DNA of 14,134 bases from JAZLIT01 sp045617525 (GCA_045617525.1 JAZLIT010000174.1:1-14134), one strand, 5' to 3'. Numbered from the stretch's first letter, positions 1-6,803 are shown. Notes: generated by a model from the letters alone, not told the origin. A program made the numbers and translations.

Positions 1-67
1 AAAATATTGGACTTATACACCTTTTAACCGATTTTTTATTGTGCATACTGTACAGTAATCATGCACA
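1..67. repeat. Left inverted terminal repeat (protein-primed origin)
   Basis: The first 67 bases match the reverse complement of the last 67 bases. Positions 1-51 are identical, 52, 55 and 56 differ, and 57-67 are identical again. The end starts with 5'-AAAATATT, a short homopolymer run of the kind used for TP-primed initiation and sliding back in phi29-like phages. Together with the polymerase and terminal-protein genes this marks a linear genome end and replication origin. The inner part (40-67) holds a dyad, listed separately. Confidence 0.93.
40..67. promoter_or_regulatory. Dyad inside the left ITR
   Basis: Arms TGTGCAT (40-46) and ATGCACA (61-67) are inverted copies, 14 bases apart. The left-end spacer also contains the 10-bp palindrome ACTGTACAGT (47-56). 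In the right ITR both 7-base arms are kept while three spacer bases differ and the inner palindrome is lost. That pattern suggests the arms are the conserved part, possibly a binding site for a replication or packaging protein. Function is inferred. Confidence 0.5.
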
Positions 68-88
68 AATATTTGTAGCAAATGTATA

Positions 89-117
89 TAGACAGAGTGA
101 CAAAAAGGTTATATAAT
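89..117 (+). promoter_or_regulatory. Promoter P1 (sigma-A type)
   Basis: TAGACA (89-94), 17-bp spacer, TATAAT (112-117). Transcription would start near 124, giving a leader of about 44 nt before the first gene at 168. It is the only promoter-like site before the left gene block, and its spacing to the shared leader element is nearly the same as at P3. Confidence 0.75.
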
Positions 118-138
118 ATATACATAAACCGAAACATT

Positions 139-161
139 CAACAGCCCACAGGGCAGGAGGT
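139..161 (+). repeat. Shared leader element, copy 1 (hairpin plus RBS)
   Basis: These 23 bases recur exactly at 6560-6582. The element contains the inverted repeat GCCC (144-147), loop ACA, GGGC (151-154), followed at once by AGGAGG (155-160). In the mRNA this gives a tiny stable stem just 5' of the ribosome binding site. It may protect the 5' end or tune translation. No other copy was seen. Confidence 0.8.
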
Positions 162-167
162 ACAAAA

Positions 168-884
168 ATGGCAATAACCAAAGTTTCATGGAGTGGTGGG
201 AAAGACAGCACTGCAGACATAATACTTGAAACAATATACGACAGTAACACTTGTAAGATAGTTTCATTTATTCCAATGTTGACAGACGATATTCCTTTAA
301 TACGTAAAGCACATTATGAGCATATAATGAAATGTGCAGAGCGTTTCAAAGATTGGGGTCATGAGGTTCACATATTAACAGGTAGAAACTATGTAGAGCA
401 TTTCACAAGAATAAAAAAAGTCGGCAAATATAAGGGGACTATAGCAGGTTATGATTTAGGTTTAGGATATTGCAAGTTCAGAGATTACTCTAAAATTGAT
501 ACCTTAAAAAAATTTGATGTTGGGTATTATGATTATGAGAGTATTGGTATTGCATATGATGAAATTAAAAGGCATGGGCAGTTAACCGAAAAATTAAGGT
601 CTACACTGTGTGAGCATAAATATACTGAAAAAATGGCATATGATTTATGCGTTCAGTGGGGAATGTTATCACCTCAGTATGAATTATCAGGGAGGGACGG
701 TTGCTGTATTTGTCCAAATGCTAAAGATATTGAGTATAAAGAATATTTAAAAGAGTTTCCACAGGCTAAAAACATATTAATGGAATTAGATGATTTATAT
801 AATTCAAGCGAAAACGTAAAACCTGATAAACCATTTAGAAACCACGAAAACTTTACTGACAGAATAAAAAGGCTAGATATTTAA
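168..884 (+). CDS. PAPS-reductase-like PP-loop protein
   Basis: This 238-residue protein belongs to the phosphoadenosine-phosphosulfate reductase / PP-loop ATPase superfamily, which activates substrates by adenylation and often acts in sulfur transfer. The ATP-binding PP-loop SGGKDS is at residues 9-14. The family segment GIAYDE is at 127-132 with an Arg at 135, and a Cys-rich motif SGRDGCCICP at 174-183 (Cys179, 180, 182) follows a Leu-Ser-Pro-x-Tyr segment. Cys102, 148 and 161 could join a metal or Fe-S site. Similar proteins are common in phages, but their substrate is generally unknown. DndC-type DNA sulfuration, tRNA thiolation or sulfate assimilation are all possible, and no Dnd partner is encoded here. 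It is the first gene after P1, with AGGAGG 7 bases before the ATG, and overlaps nothing. The family call is firm and the role is open. Confidence 0.85.
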   Translation: MAITKVSWSGGKDSTADIILETIYDSNTCKIVSFIPMLTDDIPLIRKAHYEHIMKCAERFKDWGHEVHILTGRNYVEHFTRIKKVGKYKGTIAGYDLGLGYCKFRDYSKIDTLKKFDVGYYDYESIGIAYDEIKRHGQLTEKLRSTLCEHKYTEKMAYDLCVQWGMLSPQYELSGRDGCCICPNAKDIEYKEYLKEFPQAKNILMELDDLYNSSENVKPDKPFRNHENFTDRIKRLDI

Positions 885-897
885 GGAGGTAGATTAT

Positions 898-1254
898 ATG
901 CCACGTGGAGAAAAGTCATACGGTAATAACTATGGCAAAAACAACAAAGGTAAAACATACAACTCACACCATTTCGATATAAACGGTAGAGGTAGAACAA
1001 CAAAACCTATTAAAATAGCAGTGCACTGTGATGCACACGGTTTACCAAAGTCAATGTGCATATGGTTGAGTGACGGGAATGTAATTGACAGTGACGAACC
1101 AATAAGTAATCAATGGGCTAAAAAGTTTAATAAATGGCATGGTGTACAATATGACTATTACAGAGGAGGTGAAAAGGTTTTTACAGACATTGTAAAAACA
1201 CCATACGACAAACATGATAGATATGTTGAAAAGGAGTTGAAAGTGTATGAATAG
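898..1254 (+). CDS. Hypothetical protein, basic N-terminus (118 aa)
   Basis: I do not recognise this protein. The first 40 residues are rich in Gly, Asn, Lys and Arg (for example GNNYGKNNKGK) and look disordered and basic, as in nucleic-acid-binding tails. The rest appears folded, with His and Cys in the segment AVHCDAHG and several Trp and Tyr residues. AAGGAGG lies 7-8 bases before the ATG, and the gene begins 13 bases after the PP-loop gene stop, so it is in the P1 operon. Its stop overlaps the next gene's start by 8 bases, implying translational coupling. An RNA- or DNA-binding accessory or anti-defence role is possible but unproven. Confidence 0.8.
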   Translation: MPRGEKSYGNNYGKNNKGKTYNSHHFDINGRGRTTKPIKIAVHCDAHGLPKSMCIWLSDGNVIDSDEPISNQWAKKFNKWHGVQYDYYRGGEKVFTDIVKTPYDKHDRYVEKELKVYE

Positions 1255-1471
1255 ACGTGTAATCATATTCAGGGACAAATATCACAACGCATTACACCCA
1301 CGCAAATTTTACAGGGACTACCCTAATATACATACTTGTGAGCAAAAACATTATTTTAGTTTTGGGTACTTGTACGGGCAGTGTGAACGTATAGAGTTTC
1401 TTGATGCTGATGGTTATGTAGTTGCAGAAATAACAATCCTGAATGTATTATGTACAACTGCATATGACTGA
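1247..1471 (+). CDS. Hypothetical protein (74 aa)
   Basis: Unrecognised small protein. The N-terminal 30 residues are basic (several Arg, Lys and His); the C-terminal half reads like alternating beta strands (RIEFLDADGYVVAEITIL). It has Cys31, Cys46 and Cys68 but no obvious metal motif. AAGGAG lies inside the end of the previous gene and the two genes overlap by 8 bases, so translation is probably coupled. It lies in the P1 operon among other small genes, a position typical of early host-takeover or anti-defence proteins in phages (inference). Confidence 0.7.
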   Translation: MNRRVIIFRDKYHNALHPRKFYRDYPNIHTCEQKHYFSFGYLYGQCERIEFLDADGYVVAEITILNVLCTTAYD

Positions 1472-1482
1472 GGAGGTGCACA

Positions 1483-1752
1483 ATGAAACCTAATAAACCA
1501 TATACAGAGTATTTGTATTTGATGCTCTTACAACGTACAGCACAGTACAATGATGCAGTGTATAAAAATCATTGTGACCCTGAGGAGTATTATTGTGAAT
1601 ATGCAGAGTTATACAACATTGCAAACGAACTCAATGAAAACTACAGGATAAAAGCATACAATGAAATGGAAACATATTTTCCTCATGTGGAGATAATACA
1701 CAGAGATTTTTGCAAGCCTGTCAAAATTATTCGTGAGTATGGCGTCAGGTAA
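1483..1752 (+). CDS. Hypothetical protein, Tyr-rich (89 aa)
   Basis: Unrecognised, probably helical protein. It has many Tyr residues and a charged central part (HCDPEEYYCEYAEL), and ends in a basic stretch. GAGGAGG sits 5-6 bases before the ATG and the previous stop is 11 bases upstream. A strong ribosome site for the next micro-gene follows its stop directly. No domain can be named. Its membership in the P1 operon is clear from spacing and strand. Confidence 0.7.
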   Translation: MKPNKPYTEYLYLMLLQRTAQYNDAVYKNHCDPEEYYCEYAELYNIANELNENYRIKAYNEMETYFPHVEIIHRDFCKPVKIIREYGVR

Positions 1753-1768
1753 GGAGGTGGTGAAACAT

Positions 1769-1837
1769 ATGATTGAAATAACATTATTCCTGATTATAGT
1801 GATATACATTGTGTATGATAATCTATTTGACGATTAA
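1769..1837 (+). CDS. 22-residue single-span membrane peptide
   Basis: A very short ORF encodes MIEITLFLIIVIYIVYDNLF plus a final Asp-Asp. Almost the whole peptide is one hydrophobic segment (residues 3-16), with an acidic C-terminus. It has a strong AAGGAGG-type site (1751-1757) about 11 bases before the ATG, and it lies 13 bases before the start of the CHAP hydrolase gene. A tiny membrane peptide next to a cell-wall hydrolase suggests a holin-like or holin-regulating role. That role is inferred from position and hydrophobicity only. It could instead be a leader peptide that couples translation into the hydrolase gene. Confidence 0.5.
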   Translation: MIEITLFLIIVIYIVYDNLFDD

Positions 1838-1850
1838 TGGAGGTAAACAT

Positions 1851-2399
1851 ATGAATATATTAGAAACTGCATTATCATTTGTTGACAAATCACGTACAGA
1901 ATTAAAGCTTAACAAATCCCTTGACTGGTGTGCAGAAACTGTCATGGAAATATTAAACCGTTCAGATATTCCCGATGGTGCTAAGGAAATAGGCACAATC
2001 TCATGCACACAGACACTCAAAAGAGCAGAAAATAATGATTATTGGTATTTCCCTGAGGATGACATGAAACCTGCAGATATTATATCATACAATTGGGGTC
2101 ACAATTATGACCCATCAGGTAATCAGGACCATACAGGTATTATTGTAGAGGTACACACCGACCACATAATAGTTGTAGAGGGTAACACAGAGGGCAGGGG
2201 AATGAGTTCCAAAGTTAGGAAAGTAAAACGCATGCGTTCCTCTCTTAATTTTAATTGTCAGTACCCTGACTACTACATCAGATTAAAACCCAACACCACA
2301 ATAACACCTACTACAAATACAAATTTTGATAAGTCAAAACTCAAGGCATACGTTGAGCAGTTGAAAAACATTGCAAATGATATTGAAAAAATGTGTTGA
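1851..2399 (+). CDS. CHAP-domain cell-wall hydrolase (endolysin candidate)
   Basis: A 182-residue protein with the CHAP (NlpC/P60-like) cysteine hydrolase pattern. Cys27 is in DWCAETV, His94 in DHTGIIVEV, and Glu110/Asn112 in VVEGNTEG, matching the usual Cys-His-Glu/Asn order. Such enzymes cut peptidoglycan as amidases or endopeptidases. A Thr/Asn-rich linker (about 147-155) leads to a short amphipathic helix at the C-terminus in place of a recognisable wall-binding domain. I chose 1851 because TGGAGG is 7 bases upstream; the in-frame start at 1809 lies inside the preceding micro-gene and lacks a site. The location before the replication genes is unlike phi29, where lysis genes are in the late operon. 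It could also serve as a virion-associated entry lysin. The P2 promoter -35 box overlaps its stop codon. Confidence 0.85.
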   Translation: MNILETALSFVDKSRTELKLNKSLDWCAETVMEILNRSDIPDGAKEIGTISCTQTLKRAENNDYWYFPEDDMKPADIISYNWGHNYDPSGNQDHTGIIVEVHTDHIIVVEGNTEGRGMSSKVRKVKRMRSSLNFNCQYPDYYIRLKPNTTITPTTNTNFDKSKLKAYVEQLKNIANDIEKMC

Positions 2400-2424
2400 C
2401 AGATTAATAAATAAGTGATATAAT
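2396..2424 (+). promoter_or_regulatory. Promoter P2, perfect consensus, before replication genes
   Basis: TTGACA (2396-2401), 17-bp spacer, TATAAT (2419-2424), with an extended -10 TG at 2416-2417. This is an ideal sigma-A promoter. Its -35 overlaps the stop codon of the CHAP gene. Transcription would start near 2431, about 50 bases before the terminal-protein start codon. Confidence 0.9.
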
Positions 2425-2458
2425 AGTGTTACGGTTACAGGATAACCGCAACACTATT
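2422..2458 (+). promoter_or_regulatory. Long dyad overlapping the P2 -10 box and leader
   Basis: AATAGTGTT (2422-2430) and CGGTTA (2432-2437) pair with TAACCG (2443-2448) and AACACTATT (2450-2458). Only one mismatched pair (2431/2449) interrupts the stem, and the loop is 5 bases. As DNA it could be an operator covering the -10 and start site. As RNA, the inner six pairs form a hairpin right at the expected 5' end. Terminator use is less likely because no U-run follows. Confidence 0.65.
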
Positions 2459-2480
2459 ATTCTATAGGGAGGTTAACATT

Positions 2481-3182
2481 ATGGCAATGAAACTTGACCC
2501 AATGGAGAAACGTGCAGACAGCATACTCAGACAGTATAACAACCAACTGACTAAAGCATACGGTCAGTTAGGTAAAACACATACAGTGTCTGCTAACCTG
2601 CTCAGTAAAGCACGTGATTTATTTGGTGAGAACAATATACGATACAACAAAAATGGAGTTCCTCAAATTGCAAGAAATAGAGGAACATTGAAAATGTATG
2701 GTGAAGCTAACACATTAAGACGTGATGCACAATACACCAAAGGAGATTTAAAAGGTCAGTACAAACCAATGTACGATGTAACAAAAGCATATCAGAGGGC
2801 AGTAAAACAGGTACGACAGAGAGCACGTAACAAAGTTCCTGATGACATACTGAAAATAAAAGACATTGCAAAACGTACTGAGAAAATCAAAAAATATGTC
2901 AATCAACAGACAAACAAAAAGAACATTGACAGAGTTCTCAAGCTCAATGATATGATAGCTGAGTTGTATGGCAAAATATCCGATGAGGAAATTTACTCTC
3001 AGGATATATCACAGGCATTAGGAGAGTTTGACATTGATTTTAGAAACATGAGAAACGATGCAGATTTGGACGAACTTGAAAGAATGGTACAACAGAGGTA
3101 TGACAGAGTTTTTGGCGGCGTCCATGACAGCTTAAATGAACCTTTGAACTCAGGTGCAACCCTTGACAATTTTGATATATAA
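2481..3182 (+). CDS. Terminal protein (DNA replication primer), candidate
   Basis: This 233-residue protein lies directly before the protein-primed DNA polymerase, the place of the terminal protein in phi29 (gene 3, then gene 2) and its relatives. Its length is close to phi29 TP (266 aa). The first 150 residues are strongly basic and helical, suited to DNA binding; the last 70 are acidic with a helix (LDELERMVQQRYDRVF). Terminal proteins diverge too much for motif proof. The priming hydroxyl is unknown: Ser217, Ser224 and Thr227 near the C-terminus are candidates, by analogy with phi29 Ser232. GGGAGG lies 8 bases before the ATG, and a second in-frame ATG two codons in is less likely to be used. 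It is the first gene after P2, and the polymerase gene follows after 13 bases. Confidence 0.72.
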   Translation: MAMKLDPMEKRADSILRQYNNQLTKAYGQLGKTHTVSANLLSKARDLFGENNIRYNKNGVPQIARNRGTLKMYGEANTLRRDAQYTKGDLKGQYKPMYDVTKAYQRAVKQVRQRARNKVPDDILKIKDIAKRTEKIKKYVNQQTNKKNIDRVLKLNDMIAELYGKISDEEIYSQDISQALGEFDIDFRNMRNDADLDELERMVQQRYDRVFGGVHDSLNEPLNSGATLDNFDI

Positions 3183-3195
3183 GTGAGGTGTTAAC

Positions 3196-5262
3196 ATGGA
3201 ATACAATGTAATATGGTACAATGGGAATAATTTTGTAAACAACATTGACGTTTCCATGTTAGTCAATAATGGAGGTAAAAAGGTCATTTCCAAAAGTCAC
3301 CCATATATCAACATAGGTGCAGGGTTTGACTGTGAAACAAGTCAATTTGATAATCACAAGTATTATGAACAGGGCAGTCATGAATATAAAAACGCATTAC
3401 ACTCATTTGTGTACATATGGCAATTCTCAGTAGGTGAAAACATATATCTATGCAGAGATGTTAATTTGTTTGAGCAGTTTTTATATGACCTTGACAATGC
3501 GTGTGAGGTACACCCAAATGCAAAATTAATTATATGGGACGCTAATATCAAATATGAATACAGTTATTTTAAGCACATTTTCAAGAAACATATCACAAAG
3601 ATATTCGCAAAATCAAAAACTGACATAATCACCTTTGATTGTTTCCGGCACCTGCAGTTTAGGGAATGTTTGGGAGTATTCGGAAAATCACTTGCAGAGG
3701 TTGCCAAAAACAACACTACAACGCAAAAACTCATTGGTGACCTTGACTATGATTTAATACGCACACCTGCAACACCTCTCACAGATGAGGAACTGCAATA
3801 TTGCATCAATGACGTTGCAATACTTTCAGAATTAACTGAGGTTGCAATGAATGAGTACATATTAAAAGGTGACAAAATTCCTCTTACACAAACGGGTATA
3901 GTCAGGAACGCAATAAAAAAGGCAATGTGTTCAACAAGAAACATTGCAAACAAACTGATAGAGCAAAATAAAACCCTCATTGGTGACAGAGATACATACA
4001 ACACTTTTAGACGTTATGCATATTCAGGAGGGTTGACACACTCCAATTTTAAGTATGTCGGCATAAAGCTAAACAACGTAAAATGTTATGACCTGACAAG
4101 TGCATACCCATATGCGTTATCGTGCAAAAACTATCCCTCAGGTGATATGATTACAGTCACTGACCCTGAGCAGTTTAAATTTGCACTATCACACAAACAT
4201 TGGGTCATCAAAATAACTCTGACACACCTAAAGAGTAAATCAACCCATAGCACAATATCAATGCACAAAGTTATCAACCTTGATAACCCTGTAATTGATA
4301 ACGGCAGAATTTTTGAATGTAAGTCAGTAACATTATACGCAACTGAAATTGATTACAGCAACATAAAAGCAATCTATGATTTTGATAAATCATCCTCAAA
4401 AATCCATGAGGTAACATATTTTACAAAGTCCGTAAAAATACCAACTCCAATGAAAAATGTAATGTTGGACTGGTACAAAAAGAAACAAATATTAAAACCT
4501 CATTCCAATGACAACCCTGAGAACAAAAAATTATATGGTAAATTAAAACAATTTGTCAACTGTGTTTATGGCATGACGTGCACCTCACTTTATGAGGAAA
4601 ATTGTGTATGGGATGGTATGATGCAGGACGTTGAAACAGAGAAACAGGATTGGGATGAAACAAGTAAAACAATATTCAATCCATGGTATGGATATTACTG
4701 CACTACATATGTCAGACAAAGATTAATAGAGTGCATATCTCAGTTTCCTGATTACATAGTCCAGTATGACACAGATAGTATATACTGCCTCCCATGTGAG
4801 GAACTTGATAAATTAGTGCAGTCCATAAATGACAGAGTGTATGCAGAGTGTGTAAAAAACATTGAGTTCCCTGAGTGTTGGGATTTGGGACAGTGGGACG
4901 ACGACGGATACTATACAACATTTGAGTGTTTAGGCTCAAAACGTTACATTGGAACAAAACCTGACGGTCATTACAAAATAACATTTGCAGGTGCTAACGC
5001 TCATGACATTATCAAGGAGGCAGACAAACACAACATTGATATATATGAGTATATCAAACACATAGACATCTCTGAAATAGACAGTGAAAAAACAGGTGCA
5101 TACCATTTTGATGACACATACAGTGCACTGGTTACAGATTATCAAGGCAATACAGAGTATTGTACAACCTATGGAGGAACTACAGTTAAAAAGGTGCAGT
5201 TTAAAGCAAATTTATCAACAATGTTTGACGAACTAAAATATAATTACTGTCAGGGTGAGTAA
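3196..5262 (+). CDS. Protein-primed family-B DNA polymerase
   Basis: A 688-residue replicative polymerase that would start synthesis from the terminal protein and copy the linear genome by strand displacement. Exonuclease motifs are visible: ExoI FDCETS (Asp45, Glu47), ExoII around WDANIKYEY (114-122) and ExoIII YCIND (Tyr202, Asp206). Polymerase motifs are also intact: YSGG (276-279), motif A DLTSAYP (Asp299), motif B KQFVNCVYG (451-459), motif C YDTDS (Asp525, Asp527) and SKRY (581-584), equivalent to KxY. The YxGG motif and two insertions in the palm region are hallmarks of the protein-primed class. It is longer than phi29 polymerase (572 aa), partly from about 35 extra N-terminal residues before ExoI. 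A GTGAGGTG site precedes the ATG. No catalytic residue is missing, so proofreading and strand displacement are expected. Confidence 0.98.
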   Translation: MEYNVIWYNGNNFVNNIDVSMLVNNGGKKVISKSHPYINIGAGFDCETSQFDNHKYYEQGSHEYKNALHSFVYIWQFSVGENIYLCRDVNLFEQFLYDLDNACEVHPNAKLIIWDANIKYEYSYFKHIFKKHITKIFAKSKTDIITFDCFRHLQFRECLGVFGKSLAEVAKNNTTTQKLIGDLDYDLIRTPATPLTDEELQYCINDVAILSELTEVAMNEYILKGDKIPLTQTGIVRNAIKKAMCSTRNIANKLIEQNKTLIGDRDTYNTFRRYAYSGGLTHSNFKYVGIKLNNVKCYDLTSAYPYALSCKNYPSGDMITVTDPEQFKFALSHKHWVIKITLTHLKSKSTHSTISMHKVINLDNPVIDNGRIFECKSVTLYATEIDYSNIKAIYDFDKSSSKIHEVTYFTKSVKIPTPMKNVMLDWYKKKQILKPHSNDNPENKKLYGKLKQFVNCVYGMTCTSLYEENCVWDGMMQDVETEKQDWDETSKTIFNPWYGYYCTTYVRQRLIECISQFPDYIVQYDTDSIYCLPCEELDKLVQSINDRVYAECVKNIEFPECWDLGQWDDDGYYTTFECLGSKRYIGTKPDGHYKITFAGANAHDIIKEADKHNIDIYEYIKHIDISEIDSEKTGAYHFDDTYSALVTDYQGNTEYCTTYGGTTVKKVQFKANLSTMFDELKYNYCQGE

Positions 5263-5288
5263 ATCATCCTGACAAAAAGGAGGTCATT

Positions 5289-6470
5289 ATGTCAATAGAA
5301 AACATATATGAGGTAAATGCGTTATATGATTATATCGTTCCTGACGATATGAAAAACAAATACTACAACGCAACAAAATACCCTGTTGTATATGGGTATA
5401 ACATCACTACATCATACAGAAATGGAGGTAAAACAACAAACTATCTGTTATGGTTAATGTGTGCTAACAAGTTGTTTAACTCTCATGGGTCATACATCAG
5501 AACAGACAAGTCAATGATTACTCAGAGCAAAATAATGACACTGTTTGATAGTATCAACAACTATATATTTGATGACGGTAAAAATTATGTACAGCACATA
5601 TATGATGACAAGTATAACAGAGTTGTATATATCCCGCGTGAAAAAAGGTTTGTGTTAGCTTGTGAAACTGATACAGATGTAAAGAACAACCCAACATTGT
5701 TATATGTTCACTCAGTTGACGAGAATGACAAATTAAGGTCAGGATTTGCTGACAGTAAACTTGATGTGATTATATATGATGAGTTTATGGATAAAAAAAT
5801 TACATCTAACACACTTATCAATTTTCTGCATATAGTTTCAACATTTTTCCGTTCCCGTTACAAATCAATTATCTTTATGGCTTGTAATATGTCTACAGGT
5901 GCACCAACTATTCTACAACAAATGGGTATATACACAAAGGTACTCAGTCAGACAACTCCATATATGCTATATACCACAGAGAAAAATACAAGAGTTGCAG
6001 TTGAGATACTGGAAGTATCTGAAAGTTTTAGCAACGAGCGTAACATGATGAATGATACATTCTTTGGATTTGATTTGGACGGTATTGAAATAATCAGAGG
6101 GTCATCTATCTGTCATGAAACATTTAGAGAACTCCCTGAGGGGTCAGATATAACCTCTATGGGAATAAAAATATACTCCTGTGGGTTTTGGATTGATGTG
6201 TATATGGTCACTAATCCTGAATGGCAAAATATGATTTATTTCAAGCAGGGTGCTCCATCAAAACACAGAGGTGATGACATAACGCTGACCGATGACTGCA
6301 ATTATGCATTTACTCATCCATACACCTATGCATCCATAGGCAGAGATTTCACTGCTTGTATTACAATGGCTAAATATTTTCGTAGGCAGGATGTTTGCTG
6401 TGAGAACTATATGACATATGTGTGTGCTAACAGTTTCTATGATTTTTACAAAATAAGTGAGTATATTTAA
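5289..6470 (+). CDS. phi29 gp16-like genome packaging ATPase
   Basis: A 393-residue ATPase resembling the phi29 encapsidation protein gp16 (332 aa), which drives DNA into the prohead from a ring on the connector. A Walker A-like loop is at 42-49 (SYRNGGKT), with Ser where the first Gly is usual. Walker B is DVIIYDE (159-165). Then follow a helix with FFRSRYK (187-192), matching the gp16 segment with the arginine finger, and a sensor strand ending in Asn200. The C-terminal part keeps the gp16-like aromatic segment GFWIDVYM (299-306), in the region associated with nucleic-acid binding. It lies 26 bases after the polymerase with AAGGAGG upstream, so it belongs to the replication transcript. In phi29 this gene is late. 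gp16 enzymes work with a packaging RNA, so one is expected in the genome. Confidence 0.92.
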   Translation: MSIENIYEVNALYDYIVPDDMKNKYYNATKYPVVYGYNITTSYRNGGKTTNYLLWLMCANKLFNSHGSYIRTDKSMITQSKIMTLFDSINNYIFDDGKNYVQHIYDDKYNRVVYIPREKRFVLACETDTDVKNNPTLLYVHSVDENDKLRSGFADSKLDVIIYDEFMDKKITSNTLINFLHIVSTFFRSRYKSIIFMACNMSTGAPTILQQMGIYTKVLSQTTPYMLYTTEKNTRVAVEILEVSESFSNERNMMNDTFFGFDLDGIEIIRGSSICHETFRELPEGSDITSMGIKIYSCGFWIDVYMVTNPEWQNMIYFKQGAPSKHRGDDITLTDDCNYAFTHPYTYASIGRDFTACITMAKYFRRQDVCCENYMTYVCANSFYDFYKISEYI

Positions 6471-6490
6471 ACACATTTCACAAATATCAA

Positions 6491-6528
6491 AAACCTCTGT
6501 TAAAAGTATTGACAGAGGTTTATTTTTG
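6491..6528 (+). terminator. Rho-independent terminator after the ATPase gene
   Basis: AAACCTCTGT (6491-6500) and ACAGAGGTTT (6512-6521) form a perfect 10-bp stem with an 11-base loop, followed by ATTTTTG. It closes the replication/packaging transcript. Its 3' arm contains most of the -35 box of P3. Confidence 0.85.
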
Positions 6529-6537
6529 TAGTAAACT
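6509..6537 (+). promoter_or_regulatory. Promoter P3, overlapping the terminator
   Basis: TTGACA (6509-6514), 17-bp spacer, TAAACT (6532-6537). The -35 sits in the loop and 3' arm of the preceding terminator. The distance from the -10 to the shared leader element (22 bases) is almost that at P1 (21), which supports the assignment. TATAGT at 6537-6542 is a poorer alternative -10 because the spacing would be 22. Confidence 0.7.
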
Positions 6538-6559
6538 ATAGTCATAAGAAACAAACACA

Positions 6560-6582
6560 CAACAGCCCACAGGGCAGGAGGT
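6560..6582 (+). repeat. Shared leader element, copy 2 (hairpin plus RBS)
   Basis: Exact copy of 139-161, including the GCCC-ACA-GGGC stem and AGGAGG. It ends 4 bases before the start codon of the 67-residue gene. The rest of the two leaders is similar but not identical, so the element looks selected rather than freshly duplicated. Confidence 0.8.
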
Positions 6583-6586
6583 TATT

Positions 6587-6790
6587 ATGGGTACAACTTA
6601 TTTTTATAAATACTATACTGATAACGGTTGTATAGTATTAACTGAGTATATCACATCAAGTGGTTACAAAGGGGGCTACACAGTAAATGGTGTTGCTTGT
6701 TCAGAGGGCAGAATGAAATTATTAAAGAATAAACTTGACAGCAAATATGAGTGCATAAAAGATTTCACAAGAACAAACCATTTATCATAA
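6587..6790 (+). CDS. Hypothetical small protein (67 aa)
   Basis: Unrecognised. The N-terminal half is rich in Tyr, Thr and Gly with beta-like alternation (CIVLTEYITSSGYKGGYTVN), the C-terminal part is basic and helical. It is the first gene behind P3 and the shared leader, with AGGAGG 6 bases before the ATG. Three more tiny genes follow with gaps of 12-13 bases. Location in a separately promoted cluster of small genes suggests an early host-interaction or anti-defence role (inference). Confidence 0.75.
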   Translation: MGTTYFYKYYTDNGCIVLTEYITSSGYKGGYTVNGVACSEGRMKLLKNKLDSKYECIKDFTRTNHLS

Positions 6791-6803
6791 GGAGGTATAC
6801 ACC

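Noticed and set aside
1809..1850. Longer start for the CHAP gene at 1809
   Set aside because: It lies inside the 22-residue micro-gene with no site, whereas 1851 has TGGAGG 7 bases upstream.
3747..4004. - strand ORF of 85 codons inside the polymerase gene
   Set aside because: The polymerase frame is continuous with all motifs, so this is a shadow frame.
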